Shown in pieces: positions 47,589 through 57,452 of a stretch of DNA of 64,000 nt; the stretch's first letter is position 1, and each line of letters starts with the position of its first letter. The notes under the pieces were generated by a model. The model did no database searches. It saw nothing but the letters and a program-made list of their open reading frames with translations, and was not told where the DNA came from. Where the stretch lies: positions 992,001 through 1,056,000 of the forward strand of contig CP135593.1 in the NCBI GenBank assembly GCA_032388755.1, written 5' to 3'. The translations under genes were made by a program, and so were the position numbers. Source of the DNA: Neisseria sp. DTU_2020_1000833_1_SI_GRL_NUU_006. GTDB lineage: Bacteria; Pseudomonadota; Gammaproteobacteria; Burkholderiales; Neisseriaceae.

Positions 47589-49376
47589 TTATTTTTTCTT
47601 TTGAGCCGGCAGGTCGGTACAAGTACCCAGCGCCACTTCGGCAGCCATACCGATGGATTCGCCCAAGGTCGGGTGCGGGTGGATGGTTTTGCCGATGTCT
47701 TCAGCGTCGCAGCCCATTTCGATGGCCAAGCAGATTTCGCCAATCATATCGCCGCCGTTCGGACCGACGATACCGCCGCCGATGATACGGCCGGTTTCGG
47801 CATCAAAAATCAGCTTGGTGAAGCCGTTATCGCAACCGTTGGCAATCGCGCGACCGGAAGCAGCCCACGGGAAGTTGGCTTTGGTAATTTTACGGCCGGA
47901 TGCTTTGGCAGACAATTCGGTTTCGCCAACCCATGCCACTTCGGGAGCGGTGTAAGCCACGCCCGGAATCACGCGTGCATCGAAGTAGGCTTTGTGTCCG
48001 GCACAATTTTCAGCGGCAACGTGGCCTTCATGAACGGCTTTGTGCGCCAGCATAGGCTGACCGACGATGTCGCCGATGGCGTAGATGTGCGGCACATTGG
48101 TACGCATTTGTTTGTCGACTTCGATGAAGCCGCGGTCGGTTACGGCAACGCCTGCTTTTTCGGCGCTGATGAGTTTGCCGTTAGGCGCACGGCCGGCGGC
48201 AACCAATACGGCATCGTAGCGTTGCGGCTCTTTCGGCGCGTTCGCACCTTCGAAGGTAACGTAAACGCCGTCTTCTTTCGGCTCGACTGCGACGGTTTTG
48301 GTGTTGATCATGATGTTGTCAAAACGGTATTCGTTTTGTTTTTGCCATACTTTCACCAAATCGCGGTCGGCACCTTGCATCAGACCGTCCATCATCTCAA
48401 CAACGTCAAGGCGTGAACCCAGCGTGCTGTAAACCGTACCCATTTCGAGACCGATAATACCGCCGCCGATAATCAGCAATTTGGCCGGTACTTCTTTCAG
48501 AGCCAAAGCGCCGCTGGAATCGATGATGCGCGGATCTTCAGGAATAAACGGCAGCTTGGTTACACGGCTGCCCGCTGCAATGATACAGTTTTTGAACGCA
48601 ACGATTTTTTTCTCGCCGGTAGGCGTAGCCTGCTCGTATACGTCGCCGGTTGTCAGCGACACTTCCAAGTGATGCGGATCCAAAAATTGACCGTCGCCTT
48701 GGATAACGTCCACTTTGCGGCCTTTAGCCATACCTGCCAAACCGGTAGTCAGGCGGGAAACCACGCCGTCTTTGTAGCCGCGCAGCATGTCGATGTCGAG
48801 TTCAGGCTCGGGGTATTTGATGCCGTTGGCAGCCAAGTGGCGCACTTCGTCGATAACGGCAGCGTTGTGCAACAAGGCTTTGGAAGGGATACAGCCGACG
48901 TTCAAGCAAACGCCGCCCAAAGTTTTATAACGCTCGACGATAGCAACTTTCAAGCCTTCGTCAGCAGCGGCAAATGCAGCGGAGTAACCGCCAGGGCCAC
49001 CACCCAATACGACCACGTCGTACTCTGCATCGGCAGAACCACCGAATTGCGCCGCTTGCGGTGCAGGAGCGGCAGCTTTAGGGGCTTCTTGCGCAGGGGC
49101 GGCAGCAGGTGCTTCGGCTTTAGGAGCGGCAGCCGCGCCTTCGGCTTCAACAACTACAATCAAGCCGCCTTCAGAGATTTTGTCGCCGACTTTGACTTTG
49201 ACTTCTTTGACCACGCCCGCAACTTCGGCAGGCACGTCCATCGTCGCTTTGTCGGTTTCCAAGGTAATCAGGGTATCATCAACGGCGATAGTGTCGCCTA
49301 CGTTCACTTCAACCGCGATAATATCTACATTTTCGTGTCCGCCAATGTCGGGCACTTTCAATTCAACTAAGCTCAT
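47589..49376 (-). CDS. lpdA: dihydrolipoyl dehydrogenase (E3) with N-terminal lipoyl domain
   Basis: 595 residues, longer than the usual 470 because a lipoyl domain (residues 1-80, K43 in LETDKATMDVP) and an Ala/Pro linker precede the flavoprotein. FAD-binding VVLGGGPGGYSAAFAA, redox disulfide in GGVCLNVGCIPSKALLH, NAD-binding GGGIIGLEMGTVYSTLG and the C-terminal HPHPTLGE His-Glu pair. It reoxidises lipoyl groups in pyruvate dehydrogenase. Third gene of aceE-aceF-lpdA. Lipoyl-bearing E3 is known in Neisseria. Confidence 0.97.
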   Translation of the reverse strand: MSLVELKVPDIGGHENVDIIAVEVNVGDTIAVDDTLITLETDKATMDVPAEVAGVVKEVKVKVGDKISEGGLIVVVEAEGAAAAPKAEAPAAAPAQEAPKAAAPAPQAAQFGGSADAEYDVVVLGGGPGGYSAAFAAADEGLKVAIVERYKTLGGVCLNVGCIPSKALLHNAAVIDEVRHLAANGIKYPEPELDIDMLRGYKDGVVSRLTTGLAGMAKGRKVDVIQGDGQFLDPHHLEVSLTTGDVYEQATPTGEKKIVAFKNCIIAAGSRVTKLPFIPEDPRIIDSSGALALKEVPAKLLIIGGGIIGLEMGTVYSTLGSRLDVVEMMDGLMQGADRDLVKVWQKQNEYRFDNIMINTKTVAVEPKEDGVYVTFEGANAPKEPQRYDAVLVAAGRAPNGKLISAEKAGVAVTDRGFIEVDKQMRTNVPHIYAIGDIVGQPMLAHKAVHEGHVAAENCAGHKAYFDARVIPGVAYTAPEVAWVGETELSAKASGRKITKANFPWAASGRAIANGCDNGFTKLIFDAETGRIIGGGIVGPNGGDMIGEICLAIEMGCDAEDIGKTIHPHPTLGESIGMAAEVALGTCTDLPAQKKK

Positions 49377-49463
49377 GTCTAATCTTTCTGAATGATATTC
49401 GGACTTCTGTTTTCAGACGACCTGTCAGGTTGTTTGCTGGAGGTCGTCTGAAATACGCTCGGA

Positions 49464-51083
49464 TTACAGGGTAATGCGGCGGAAGTCTTTCAACAGGTTC
49501 GCCAGGAATACGGTGAAGCGCATACCGGCGGCACCGTCGATAACGCGGTGGTCGAAGGACAGGCTCAACGGACACATCAGGCGTGGAGCGAACTCTTTGC
49601 CGTTCCAAACCGGTTTGATTTGGGATTTGCACACGCCCAAAATAGCAACTTCAGGTGCGTTCACAATCGGAGTGAAGCCTGTACCGCCGATGCCGCCCAA
49701 GCTGGAAATGGTAAAGCAGGCGCCTTGCATTTCTTGCGGTTTGAGCTTGCCTTCGCGGGCTTTCTTAGACAATTCGGTCAGCTCTTGGCTGATTTCTTTC
49801 AGACCTTTTTGATCCACGTCTTTGATTACGGGAACAACCAAGCCGTTCGGCGTATCAGCTGCGAAACCGATGTTGAAGTAGTTTTTCAGAACCAGATTGT
49901 CGCCGTCCAAAGAAGCGTTGAATTCTGGGAAGGCTTTCAGCGCGGAAACGGAGGCTTTGATGATGAACGCCAACGGAGACAGTTTCACGCCTTCACGTTC
50001 CCATTCTTTGTTCAGCTGTTTGCGGAATTCTTCCAATTCGGTCATGTCCGCTTCTTCGTGAACGGTAACGTGCGGAATGACTACCCAGTTGCGGGACAGG
50101 TTTTGACCAGAAATTTTCTTAATGCGGGACAACTCTTTAACTTCGACATTGCCGAATTTGGAGAAGTCCACTTTAGGCCACGGCAGCAAGTCCAGACCGC
50201 CGCCCAAAGATGTGCCGGCAGCAGCAGGTTTCGCCGCACCGCCTTGCATCACAGATTTCACAAAGGCTTTAATGTCGTCGCCCATGATACGGCCTTTCAA
50301 GCCGGTACCTTTGACTTGACCCAAATCTACGCCCAATTCACGCGCCAGTTTGCGTGCTGAAGGACCGGCGTGTGCTTTGGCGAAAGCAGCTTCGTCGATT
50401 TTGGCTGCGGCAGGTGCAGGAGCGGCAACAGGAGCCGGGGCGGCGGCAGGCGCGGCAGTCGGAGCAGGTACAGCTGCCGGTGCTGCGGCTTGAGCAGGCG
50501 CGGGAGCGGGAGCGGCGGCAGAACCGGCGGTTTCCACTTCGATAATGGCAGTACCTTCGGATACTTTGTCGCCGACTTTCAGGAATACGGCTTTAACGAC
50601 ACCGGCGGCAGTACAAGGTACGTCCATAGTCGCTTTGTCGGTTTCCAAAGTAATCAGCGTGTCGTCTTCGGCAACGGTGTCGCCCACTTTGACTTCAACG
50701 GCGATTACATCTACATCAGTATGACCGCCAATGTCGGGAACGGCTACTTGAACGGTTGCGCCGCCTGCGGGAACGGCAGCGGGCGCAGCGACAGGCGCAG
50801 GTTGTGCTTCAGCGGCAGGAGCCGGAGCAGCTTCAGCAGCGGCAGTACCGGTTTCAACGGTCAGAATCACGCCGCCTTCGGAGATTTTGTCACCGACTTT
50901 GACTTTTACTTCTTTCACAACGCCTGCTGCATCGGCAGGTACGTCCATAGTGGCTTTGTCGGTTTCCAGTGTAATCAGGGTGTCGTCAACGGCGATAGTG
51001 TCTCCCGCTTTGACTTCTACGGCGATGATATCGACGTTTTCATGACCTCCGATATCGGGTACTTTGATTTCTACGATACTCAT
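49464..51083 (-). CDS. aceF: dihydrolipoamide acetyltransferase (E2) of pyruvate dehydrogenase
   Basis: 539 residues. Two lipoyl domains (1-80 and about 117-195, each with ETDKATMDVP), joined by Ala/Pro linkers, then a peripheral subunit-binding domain (GPSARKLARELGVDLGQVKG) and the catalytic domain ending SFDHRVIDGAAGMRF with the active His. The core of the complex, passing acetyl to CoA. Between aceE and lpdA; each gap holds DUS cores. GGAAC precedes the ATG. Confidence 0.97.
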   Translation of the reverse strand: MSIVEIKVPDIGGHENVDIIAVEVKAGDTIAVDDTLITLETDKATMDVPADAAGVVKEVKVKVGDKISEGGVILTVETGTAAAEAAPAPAAEAQPAPVAAPAAVPAGGATVQVAVPDIGGHTDVDVIAVEVKVGDTVAEDDTLITLETDKATMDVPCTAAGVVKAVFLKVGDKVSEGTAIIEVETAGSAAAPAPAPAQAAAPAAVPAPTAAPAAAPAPVAAPAPAAAKIDEAAFAKAHAGPSARKLARELGVDLGQVKGTGLKGRIMGDDIKAFVKSVMQGGAAKPAAAGTSLGGGLDLLPWPKVDFSKFGNVEVKELSRIKKISGQNLSRNWVVIPHVTVHEEADMTELEEFRKQLNKEWEREGVKLSPLAFIIKASVSALKAFPEFNASLDGDNLVLKNYFNIGFAADTPNGLVVPVIKDVDQKGLKEISQELTELSKKAREGKLKPQEMQGACFTISSLGGIGGTGFTPIVNAPEVAILGVCKSQIKPVWNGKEFAPRLMCPLSLSFDHRVIDGAAGMRFTVFLANLLKDFRRITL

Positions 51084-51323
51084 TTGAGTTCCTTTGATGA
51101 TTTCGGTTTGAGGTCGCCTGAAAAACAGTTTCAGACGACATCACTTATGTTTTCCGGCACGGATAACCATTTCCAGGGCAGCCTTTCTGCGCTTCGAACC
51201 TTTTGCACAACTTGCGCCCGCTGCTTGTTAACTGGAGGTTTATCCGTTATACAAACCGTCAACGTATTCTTAATTCAGACGACCCCGCAAGCAAATTGAC
51301 TTTGAGGTCGTCTAAAAACAGGA

Positions 51324-53987
51324 TTAGCGTTTCCAGCTTGGCGCCACGTCGGCATTGATGCCGTATTTTTCGATGGCTTGTTGAACGGTTTCTTTGCTGA
51401 CTTTGCCTTGTTCTGCCAATGCGCTCAATGCTGCCACGGCAACGTTGTAGCGGTCCACTTCGAAGAAGCGGCGCAGGTTGGCACGGCTGTCGGAACGGCC
51501 GAAACCATCGGTACCCAAGACATGGTAGTCGTTCGGGATGTACGCGCGGATACGGTCGGCATAGCTGCGGATATAGTCGGTAGCGGCGATAACCGGACCG
51601 TCATGACCTTGCAGTTGCGAGGTAACGAAAGGCACTTTTTCAGCTTCCAGCGGATGCAGGCGGTTGAAACGTTCTACTTCGATGGCATCGCGGTGCAGCA
51701 GGTTGAAGGATGGGCAAGACCAAATGTCTGCTTCTACGCCGAAGTCGGCTTTCAGCAATTCGGCACCGGCAATCACTTCTTGCAGGATGGTACCAGAACC
51801 CATCAATTGAACTTTCTTGTCGCCTTTACCGCCGGCTTTCAGCAAGTACATACCTTTCAGGATGTCTTGTTCCACGCCTTCGGGCATATCCGGATGAGTG
51901 TAGTTCTCGTTCATCAGGGTAATGTAGTAGAACACGTCTTCGTTATTGGCATACATGCGGCGCAGACCGTCTTGTACGATAACGGCTACTTCGTATTGGA
52001 AGGTCGGATCGTAAGAAACGCAGTTCGGGATCAAATCAGCTTGAATGTGGCTGTGGCCGTCTTCGTGTTGCAGACCTTCACCGTTCAAGGTTGTACGACC
52101 GGCAGTACCACCCAGCAGGAAGCCGCGTGCGTGCATATCGCCGGCAGCCCATGCCAAGTCGCCGACACGTTGGAAACCGAACATAGAGTAGTAAATGTAG
52201 AACGGAATCATCGCGAAGTCGCTGTTGGCATAGCTGGTCGCTGCAGCAATCCAGTCAGCCATCGCGCCAGGCTCGTTAATACCTTCTTGCAGGATTTGAC
52301 CGTCAACGGATTCTTTATAGAACATCAGTTGGTCTTTGTCTTGCGGGGTGTATTGTTGGCCTTTCGGGTTCCAAATACCGTATTGGCGGAACATGCCTTC
52401 CATACCGAAGGTACGGCTTTCGTCAGGAACGATAGGTACGACGCGTTTGCCGATTTTTTTGTCTTTCAGCAAAGTAGACAGAATGCGGACGAAAGCCATA
52501 GTGGTTGAAAATTCACGGTCGCCGCTGGATTTCAGTTGAGTCTCAAATGCTGACAATTCAGGCACTTCCAGAACTTCTTGGGTAGGCTTGCGTTGAGGCA
52601 GGTAGCCGCCCAAAGCTTCGCGGCGTGCGTGCAGGTATTTGTACTCTTCACTGTCGGGAGCAAAAGTCAGGTAAGGCAGATCGCCGCTGTCGATTTGCTC
52701 GTCGGTAACCGGAATGTCAAAGCGGTCGCGGAATTGTTTCAAAGACGCTTTGTCCATTTTTTTGGCTTGGTGGGCAACGTTTTGACCTTCGCCGGATGCA
52801 CCCATACCATAACCTTTAATGGTTTTCGCCAAAATTACGGTAGGTTTGCCGTCTGCATGGTTAGCTGCGCGGTCATAAGCGTTGTACACTTTTTGAGGGT
52901 CGTGACCGCCGCGGTTCAATGCCCAGATTTGCTCATCGGTCATATCGGCAACCAATGCTTTCAATTCAGGGGTATTGAAGAAGTGTTCGCGGACGTACGC
53001 GCCGTCTTTGGATTTGTAAGTTTGGTAGTCGCCGTCCAAACATTCTTCCATGCGTTTGCGCAGGATGCCGTCTTTGTCTTTTGCCAAGAGACGGTCCCAA
53101 CGGCGGCCCCAGATGACTTTAACGACATTCCAGCCTGCGCCTGCAAAGTTGCCTTCCAATTCTTGGATGATTTTGCCGTTACCGCGGACAGGACCGTCCA
53201 AACGTTGCAGGTTACAGTTGATGACGAAAATCAGGTTGTCCAAACCTTCGCGTGCTGCCAATGCGATTGCTCCTTGCGATTCAGGTTCGTCCATTTCGCC
53301 GTCGCCGCAGAATACCCATACTTTACGGCCTTTGGTTTTTGCCAGACCGCGGGATTCCAGGTATTTCAGGAAACGGGCTTGGTAAATCGCCATGATCGGA
53401 CCCAAACCCATAGATACGGTCGGAAATTGCCAGAAATCAGGCAGCAAGTGCGGATGAGGGTAAGAAGGCAGACCATGTCCGTCCACTTCCTGACGGAAAT
53501 TGTTCAGTTGGTCTTCAGTCAGACGGCCTTCAACGAAAGCGCGGGCATAGATGCCTGGAGAAACGTGGCCTTGGAAGAATACCAAATCACCTTCTTCGCC
53601 TTCGCCTTTAGCTTTCCAGAAGTGGTTAAAACCCACTTCGTACATGGTTGCGGCAGATTGGAAAGATGCAATATGACCACCCAGCTCCAAATCTTTTTTA
53701 CCGGCGCGCAATACGATGGCGGCGGCGTTCCAGCGCACGAATGCACGGATGCGGTGTTCGATGTTTTGATCGCCCGGAATGCCTTTTTCGTCTTCAACCG
53801 AAACGGTATTCAAATACGGGGTGGTTGTGCCGTGAGGCATACGGACGCCTTTGTCGCGGCTGTATTTAACCAGATGCTCCAACAAGTATTGTGCGCGTTC
53901 GCTGCCTTCGTATTCTAGAACTGAGCTTAACGCGTCCAACCACTCTTGGGTTTCAATCGGGTCAACATCGTGTAATTGGGTGGACAT
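51324..53987 (-). CDS. aceE: pyruvate dehydrogenase E1 component
   Basis: 887 residues, full length for the homodimeric E1. Thiamine-diphosphate motif GDGEMDEPESQGAIALAAREG to NCNLQRLDGPVRGN, and the activating part with HSHIQADLIPNC-type residues. Decarboxylates pyruvate and passes acetyl to the E2 lipoyl arm. First gene of the operon. AAGGATAG precedes the ATG. The 382-base upstream gap is very AT-rich and probably holds a regulated promoter. Confidence 0.97.
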   Translation of the reverse strand: MSTQLHDVDPIETQEWLDALSSVLEYEGSERAQYLLEHLVKYSRDKGVRMPHGTTTPYLNTVSVEDEKGIPGDQNIEHRIRAFVRWNAAAIVLRAGKKDLELGGHIASFQSAATMYEVGFNHFWKAKGEGEEGDLVFFQGHVSPGIYARAFVEGRLTEDQLNNFRQEVDGHGLPSYPHPHLLPDFWQFPTVSMGLGPIMAIYQARFLKYLESRGLAKTKGRKVWVFCGDGEMDEPESQGAIALAAREGLDNLIFVINCNLQRLDGPVRGNGKIIQELEGNFAGAGWNVVKVIWGRRWDRLLAKDKDGILRKRMEECLDGDYQTYKSKDGAYVREHFFNTPELKALVADMTDEQIWALNRGGHDPQKVYNAYDRAANHADGKPTVILAKTIKGYGMGASGEGQNVAHQAKKMDKASLKQFRDRFDIPVTDEQIDSGDLPYLTFAPDSEEYKYLHARREALGGYLPQRKPTQEVLEVPELSAFETQLKSSGDREFSTTMAFVRILSTLLKDKKIGKRVVPIVPDESRTFGMEGMFRQYGIWNPKGQQYTPQDKDQLMFYKESVDGQILQEGINEPGAMADWIAAATSYANSDFAMIPFYIYYSMFGFQRVGDLAWAAGDMHARGFLLGGTAGRTTLNGEGLQHEDGHSHIQADLIPNCVSYDPTFQYEVAVIVQDGLRRMYANNEDVFYYITLMNENYTHPDMPEGVEQDILKGMYLLKAGGKGDKKVQLMGSGTILQEVIAGAELLKADFGVEADIWSCPSFNLLHRDAIEVERFNRLHPLEAEKVPFVTSQLQGHDGPVIAATDYIRSYADRIRAYIPNDYHVLGTDGFGRSDSRANLRRFFEVDRYNVAVAALSALAEQGKVSKETVQQAIEKYGINADVAPSWKR

Positions 53988-54369
53988 AGTATCTATCCTT
54001 ATGTTGAGTGTTATTCAATGACGGAGGGTTATACCCCTAATGTTTTCGTTTGCGAAAATTGGTATACAAAAACGAAAAGTTTCTAAAATCAAATCAAATA
54101 AAATTAGATAATCTAAATCTTTTCAATCAGTTAAAAACCGGATTAAAAACAAAAGACGCACTGGTGAATTTATTTGAATCTGCTTCGCTTCGAATCCTAT
54201 CAGCAAACGGTATAACTAGCAAATTTCAATTTAATATATTCAAAAACAATCAAACTTTTCCCATTTAATTTTCTTTTTTAACACAAAAACGAAAATAAAA
54301 TGAAAAAAACCGAAATAACCTTTTAACTGTTTTTGAAATAGCTTTGCTGCTATATTTCAGACGACCTTT
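53988..54369. other. AT-rich region upstream of aceE
   Basis: Between aceE and the Smr gene. It carries many A and T runs and CAAAAACGAAAA-like repeats, one DUS near 54355 that probably ends the Smr transcript, and a 72-codon open frame (54050-54268) with no ribosome-binding site. Probably regulatory. Confidence 0.5.
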
Positions 54370-54987
54370 TTACTGCTCCTCCGAATGCCGGCGTTTGATA
54401 AGGATGCGGACAGCGCCGTCATTACCCTCGCGAGGTTCGATATAGGCAAGGACATCCGGATGCTGCATCAGCCAACGGCGCGTCATATTTTTTAAAACAG
54501 GTTTATAGCCTGTCGAACCCAGTCCGCTGCCGTGGACAATTTCGGCACAAACGCCGCGCTTTTGGACAAACACGATAAACTCATTTAATACCTGTTGCGC
54601 TTCTTCTTGCGTATAGCCGTGCAAATCAACATCGGCAACGACGGGATAATGGCCGTTACGCAGGCGTTGCAGGTCGTTTTTACCTTGCCCGTTCTTACTG
54701 AACGAAGCAGGCGGCTCATCCCAACCGCCGTTGCCGATATAAAAATAATCTTCCTCATTTAATGAAGATGCTTCTTTCGGACGCGGCTTTATCGGCGATT
54801 TATCGCGTGGAGCAGAATAATATTGCGAAGTTTGTTTCAACGGGGTTACCGTCCCGACCATGCTTGCAAAATCCGCATTTTCGGCTTCCTGCTTTTTAGC
54901 TGCCGCTTCTGCTGCAGCCTTTTCTTCCGCTTCTTTTTTCGCCTGTTTTCCTAAGGCCTGAAGGGTAGATTGGAAATCTGTTTTCAT
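54370..54987 (-). CDS. Smr-domain protein
   Basis: 205 residues. The N-terminal third is a charged helix (KKEAEEKAAAEAAAKKQEAE). The C-terminal Smr domain has DVDLHGYTQEEAQQVLNEF, then HGSGLGSTGYKPVLKNM and EGNDGAVRILIKRR, as in MutS2-type nucleases and E. coli SmrA/SmrB. SmrB cuts mRNA at collided ribosomes; this protein could do the same, but activity is unproven. Likely a monocistronic gene. Confidence 0.9.
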   Translation of the reverse strand: MKTDFQSTLQALGKQAKKEAEEKAAAEAAAKKQEAENADFASMVGTVTPLKQTSQYYSAPRDKSPIKPRPKEASSLNEEDYFYIGNGGWDEPPASFSKNGQGKNDLQRLRNGHYPVVADVDLHGYTQEEAQQVLNEFIVFVQKRGVCAEIVHGSGLGSTGYKPVLKNMTRRWLMQHPDVLAYIEPREGNDGAVRILIKRRHSEEQ

Positions 54988-55015
54988 AAATGGATACCTG
55001 AAACGCTAAATGATT

Positions 55016-55051
55016 TTCAGACGACCTCTTTTACAAACAAGGTCGTCTGAA
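55016..55051. terminator. DUS inverted pair between Smr and GNAT genes
   Basis: TTCAGACGACCT then AGGTCGTCTGAA (reverse arrangement) with a short A/T-rich loop, 30 bases beyond the GNAT stop. Confidence 0.7.
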
Positions 55052-55081
55052 AATGGGAAAATAATTTACGGTTCTATCTAA

Positions 55082-55564
55082 CTAAAGATATTTCCGCATT
55101 AATTCGCATTCGACTTTAACTTCCCGATTCAACTGCAATACCGCAGAACCCAAAGATTCATAACGGTTGATGCGGTAAAACGGAACGGAATTGAGCGAAG
55201 CATAAAGTTTTAAAAAACTCAATCCGGCATGATGCGCCAACTCTTCGGCACGCCTCAGCAATGCCGTACCCAAACCTTGATTATGGAAAATCGGATGCAC
55301 ATAAAGCGCGTCTAATTGCGCTTCCTTAAAATCGACTTGGAAAAATCCACGGATGGCCCCTTTGTATTCCACCACCCACAAAGCCTTATCCGGATCGTCG
55401 ATGGTATGGCGGTAGCTTTCAGTGTCCAACAGCGCTTCCCATGCCTGAAGCACATTCTCGTCGTAGCTTCGAATGCAGGCAAATTGGGCGGCATGAAGAT
55501 GGGCATTATGGATGGCTTGGCAATCTTGTACTGTGGCGGGACGGAGTATGGTCAACAGGCTCAT
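55082..55564 (-). CDS. GNAT-family N-acetyltransferase
   Basis: 160 residues. GNAT fold: ILRPATVQDCQAIHNAH start, GAIRGFFQVDF beta strands, acetyl-CoA loop HNQGLGTALLRRAEELAHHAG, and the C-terminal LKLYASLNSVPFYRINRYESLG. Substrate unknown. Lies between DUS inverted pairs, so probably its own transcription unit. Confidence 0.87.
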   Translation of the reverse strand: MSLLTILRPATVQDCQAIHNAHLHAAQFACIRSYDENVLQAWEALLDTESYRHTIDDPDKALWVVEYKGAIRGFFQVDFKEAQLDALYVHPIFHNQGLGTALLRRAEELAHHAGLSFLKLYASLNSVPFYRINRYESLGSAVLQLNREVKVECELMRKYL

Positions 55565-55587
55565 GATTCGGTACGTTATATCTAGCT

Positions 55588-55623
55588 TTCAGACGACCTT
55601 GATTGATTCTGAGGTCGTCTGAA
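55588..55623. terminator. DUS inverted pair after purK
   Basis: TTCAGACGACCT (55588) and AGGTCGTCTGAA (55612-55623), 20 bases beyond the purK stop on the minus strand. Confidence 0.75.
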
Positions 55624-55642
55624 CATTCTAAAAATTAGCAAA

Positions 55643-56779
55643 TTATAAACTTTGATGCAGTTTCACTGCCGCTTCAAAAGCAGTATCGGCATCGGTGGAC
55701 AAAACAGTGAAATGCCCCATTTTGCGACCTTTCCGCGCGGCTTTTTTGCCGTATAGGTGCAGGTGTGCATTCGGATAGCTTTGCAACGGCAGCCAATTCG
55801 GTTCGCCGTCGTCTTCCTGCCAAACGTCGCCCAAAATATTCGCCATGCAGCATGAAGAAAGCAGCTTGGTGTCGGCGGGCGGCAGATTGCACATAATGCG
55901 TACCTGCTGCTGGAACTGGTCTGCGGCGCAGGCATCGATGGTGTGGTGGCCGGAATTGTGCGGGCGCGGGGCGATTTCGTTGACGACCAATTCGTGCGTG
56001 TCGCCGACGACGAACATTTCCACCGCCAATACGCCGACATAATCCAATTCGTCCGCCAAGCGTTGCGCCATTTGCCGTGCCTGTTGTTGCACGTCGGCAC
56101 TCAGCCGCGCGGGGACGATGGAATAGGCGAGGATGCCGTTTTCGTGGATGTTTTCGGCGGGGTCGAAGGTTTGCACGTTTTCATTGTTCAGACGACATAC
56201 AATAACGGAAATCTCGCCGCGCAAATCCACCATTTTTTCCAAAACACAATCCACGCCGCCGTGTTCGGCAAACGCGGCTTTGAGTTCGTCCACCGTTTTG
56301 ACGCGGATTTGCCCTTTGCCGTCGTAGCCCAACGTAGCCGTTTTCAGGATGCCGGGCAAAAATTGCGCGCTTGCTACGCTGATGTCGTCTGAACGGTAAA
56401 CCGCTTGATACGGCGCGGTTTGCAGCCCCGCTTTGCGTATCCATGCTTTTTCCTGAATACGGTTTTGCGCGATGGCAACACAGTCGCCGCTGGGGGAAAC
56501 GTTGGTATGCTTTGCCAGAAAGCGCATCGCGTCGGCATTGACGTTTTCAAATTCAGTGGTAACCGCGGAGCATTTTGCCAACTCGTCCAAAGCGGCTTGG
56601 TCGTCAAACGGCGCGCACAAATGGCGGTCGGCAAATTCCGCCGCCGGCGCGTTCGGATCGGGGTCGAGAACGGTGACTTTGTAGCCCATGGTTTTGGCGG
56701 CAACGGTAAACATTCTGCCTAATTGGCCGCCGCCGAGGATGCCGAGCATGGCGGGAGGGAGGATGGGGGTTTTGTTCAT
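55643..56779 (-). CDS. purK: N5-carboxyaminoimidazole ribonucleotide synthase
   Basis: 378 residues. ATP-grasp enzyme: start ILGGGQLGRMFTVAAKTMGY, then FVVGDTHELVVNEIAPRPHNSGHHTIDA, which is the PurK signature. Uses ATP and bicarbonate to make N5-CAIR in purine synthesis; purE, the partner, is not here. The ATG at 56779 is followed upstream by a dRS3 cassette. Confidence 0.96.
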   Translation of the reverse strand: MNKTPILPPAMLGILGGGQLGRMFTVAAKTMGYKVTVLDPDPNAPAAEFADRHLCAPFDDQAALDELAKCSAVTTEFENVNADAMRFLAKHTNVSPSGDCVAIAQNRIQEKAWIRKAGLQTAPYQAVYRSDDISVASAQFLPGILKTATLGYDGKGQIRVKTVDELKAAFAEHGGVDCVLEKMVDLRGEISVIVCRLNNENVQTFDPAENIHENGILAYSIVPARLSADVQQQARQMAQRLADELDYVGVLAVEMFVVGDTHELVVNEIAPRPHNSGHHTIDACAADQFQQQVRIMCNLPPADTKLLSSCCMANILGDVWQEDDGEPNWLPLQSYPNAHLHLYGKKAARKGRKMGHFTVLSTDADTAFEAAVKLHQSL

Positions 56780-56841
56780 AGTGTTTTAATCTGTCTGTGT
56801 TCTAATGTTTATTTCAGGTTGTCTGAAACCGTCAATCCGTT

Positions 56842-56924
56842 ATTCCCGCGCAGGCGGGAATCCAGAGTGCAATGTTTAAAGATTCCTGAAACCTAAAAGT
56901 CTGGATTTCCGCCTGCGCGGAAAT
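56842..56924. repeat. dRS3-flanked repeat cassette
   Basis: 20-bp inverted-type repeats ATTCCCGCGCAGGCGGGAAT (56842-56861) and ATTTCCGCCTGCGCGGAAAT (56905-56924) enclose a 43-base unit. Such neisserial intergenic mosaic elements are recombination sites; the second copy has two changes. Confidence 0.9.
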
Positions 56925-56974
56925 GACGAAATTCAAGGGGTGCCAGGGTGAATTTACATGTTTTGAAACGATGG

Positions 56975-57265
56975 TTATTTAATGATTTCAAACCATAAAT
57001 CCTGCCAACCTGGATTTTTCTCTTCGATAAGGCGCAGCTTCCATTGTCGATTCCATTTTTTCAGTTGCTTTTCCCTGGTAATGGCGTGTTCCATTGTGGA
57101 ATGCATTTCGTACCAAACCAACATGGTTACATGATGCTGATTTGTAAATCCTTGCGCCAAATGTTCTCTATGTTGGTAAACACGTTGGGTGAGATTGGAT
57201 GTTACACCGATATACAGCGTTCCGTTTCGTTGGCTGGCGAGTATATAAACGGCAGGTTGCATCAT
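56975..57265 (-). CDS. GIY-YIG nuclease-family protein
   Basis: 96 residues. The short GIY-YIG domain: AVYILASQRNGTLYIGVTSN (the YIL and YIG sites), R in TQRVYQH, and a Glu near residue 60 (EHAITREKQLKKWNR). Similar to the YhbQ/UPF0213 group, often found in and near repeats. Sits between two dRS3 cassettes, so it may have moved with them. MM start; the second Met is an alternative. Its role is unknown; related enzymes cut DNA ends or structures. Confidence 0.85.
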   Translation of the reverse strand: MMQPAVYILASQRNGTLYIGVTSNLTQRVYQHREHLAQGFTNQHHVTMLVWYEMHSTMEHAITREKQLKKWNRQWKLRLIEEKNPGWQDLWFEIIK

Positions 57266-57291
57266 GTTTCCGCAAAAAACTTTAATCCGTC

Positions 57292-57386
57292 ACTCCCGCG
57301 TAGGCGGGAATCCAGGCCTCAATCTTTCAGAAATCTTTAGAGATTCCCGTAATTTTAAATTTCTGGATTCCCGCCTGCGCGGGAAT
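57292..57386. repeat. dRS3-flanked repeat cassette
   Basis: ACTCCCGCGTAGGCGGGAAT (57292-57311) and ATTCCCGCCTGCGCGGGAAT (57367-57386) enclose a 55-base unit, the second cassette beside the GIY-YIG gene. Confidence 0.9.
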
Positions 57387-57452
57387 GACGAGGCAAAAGC
57401 CCCTTTTCTAATTAAACTTCTAATCAAACGATTGCTGCTTATTGTTTGGATT

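Noticed and set aside
52578..53918. 446-codon open frame antisense to aceE
   Set aside because: Shadow frame over a clear E1 gene.
54050..54268. 72-codon ORF upstream of aceE
   Set aside because: Very AT-rich, Lys/Asn/Leu composition expected by chance, no ribosome-binding site, in a probable regulatory region.
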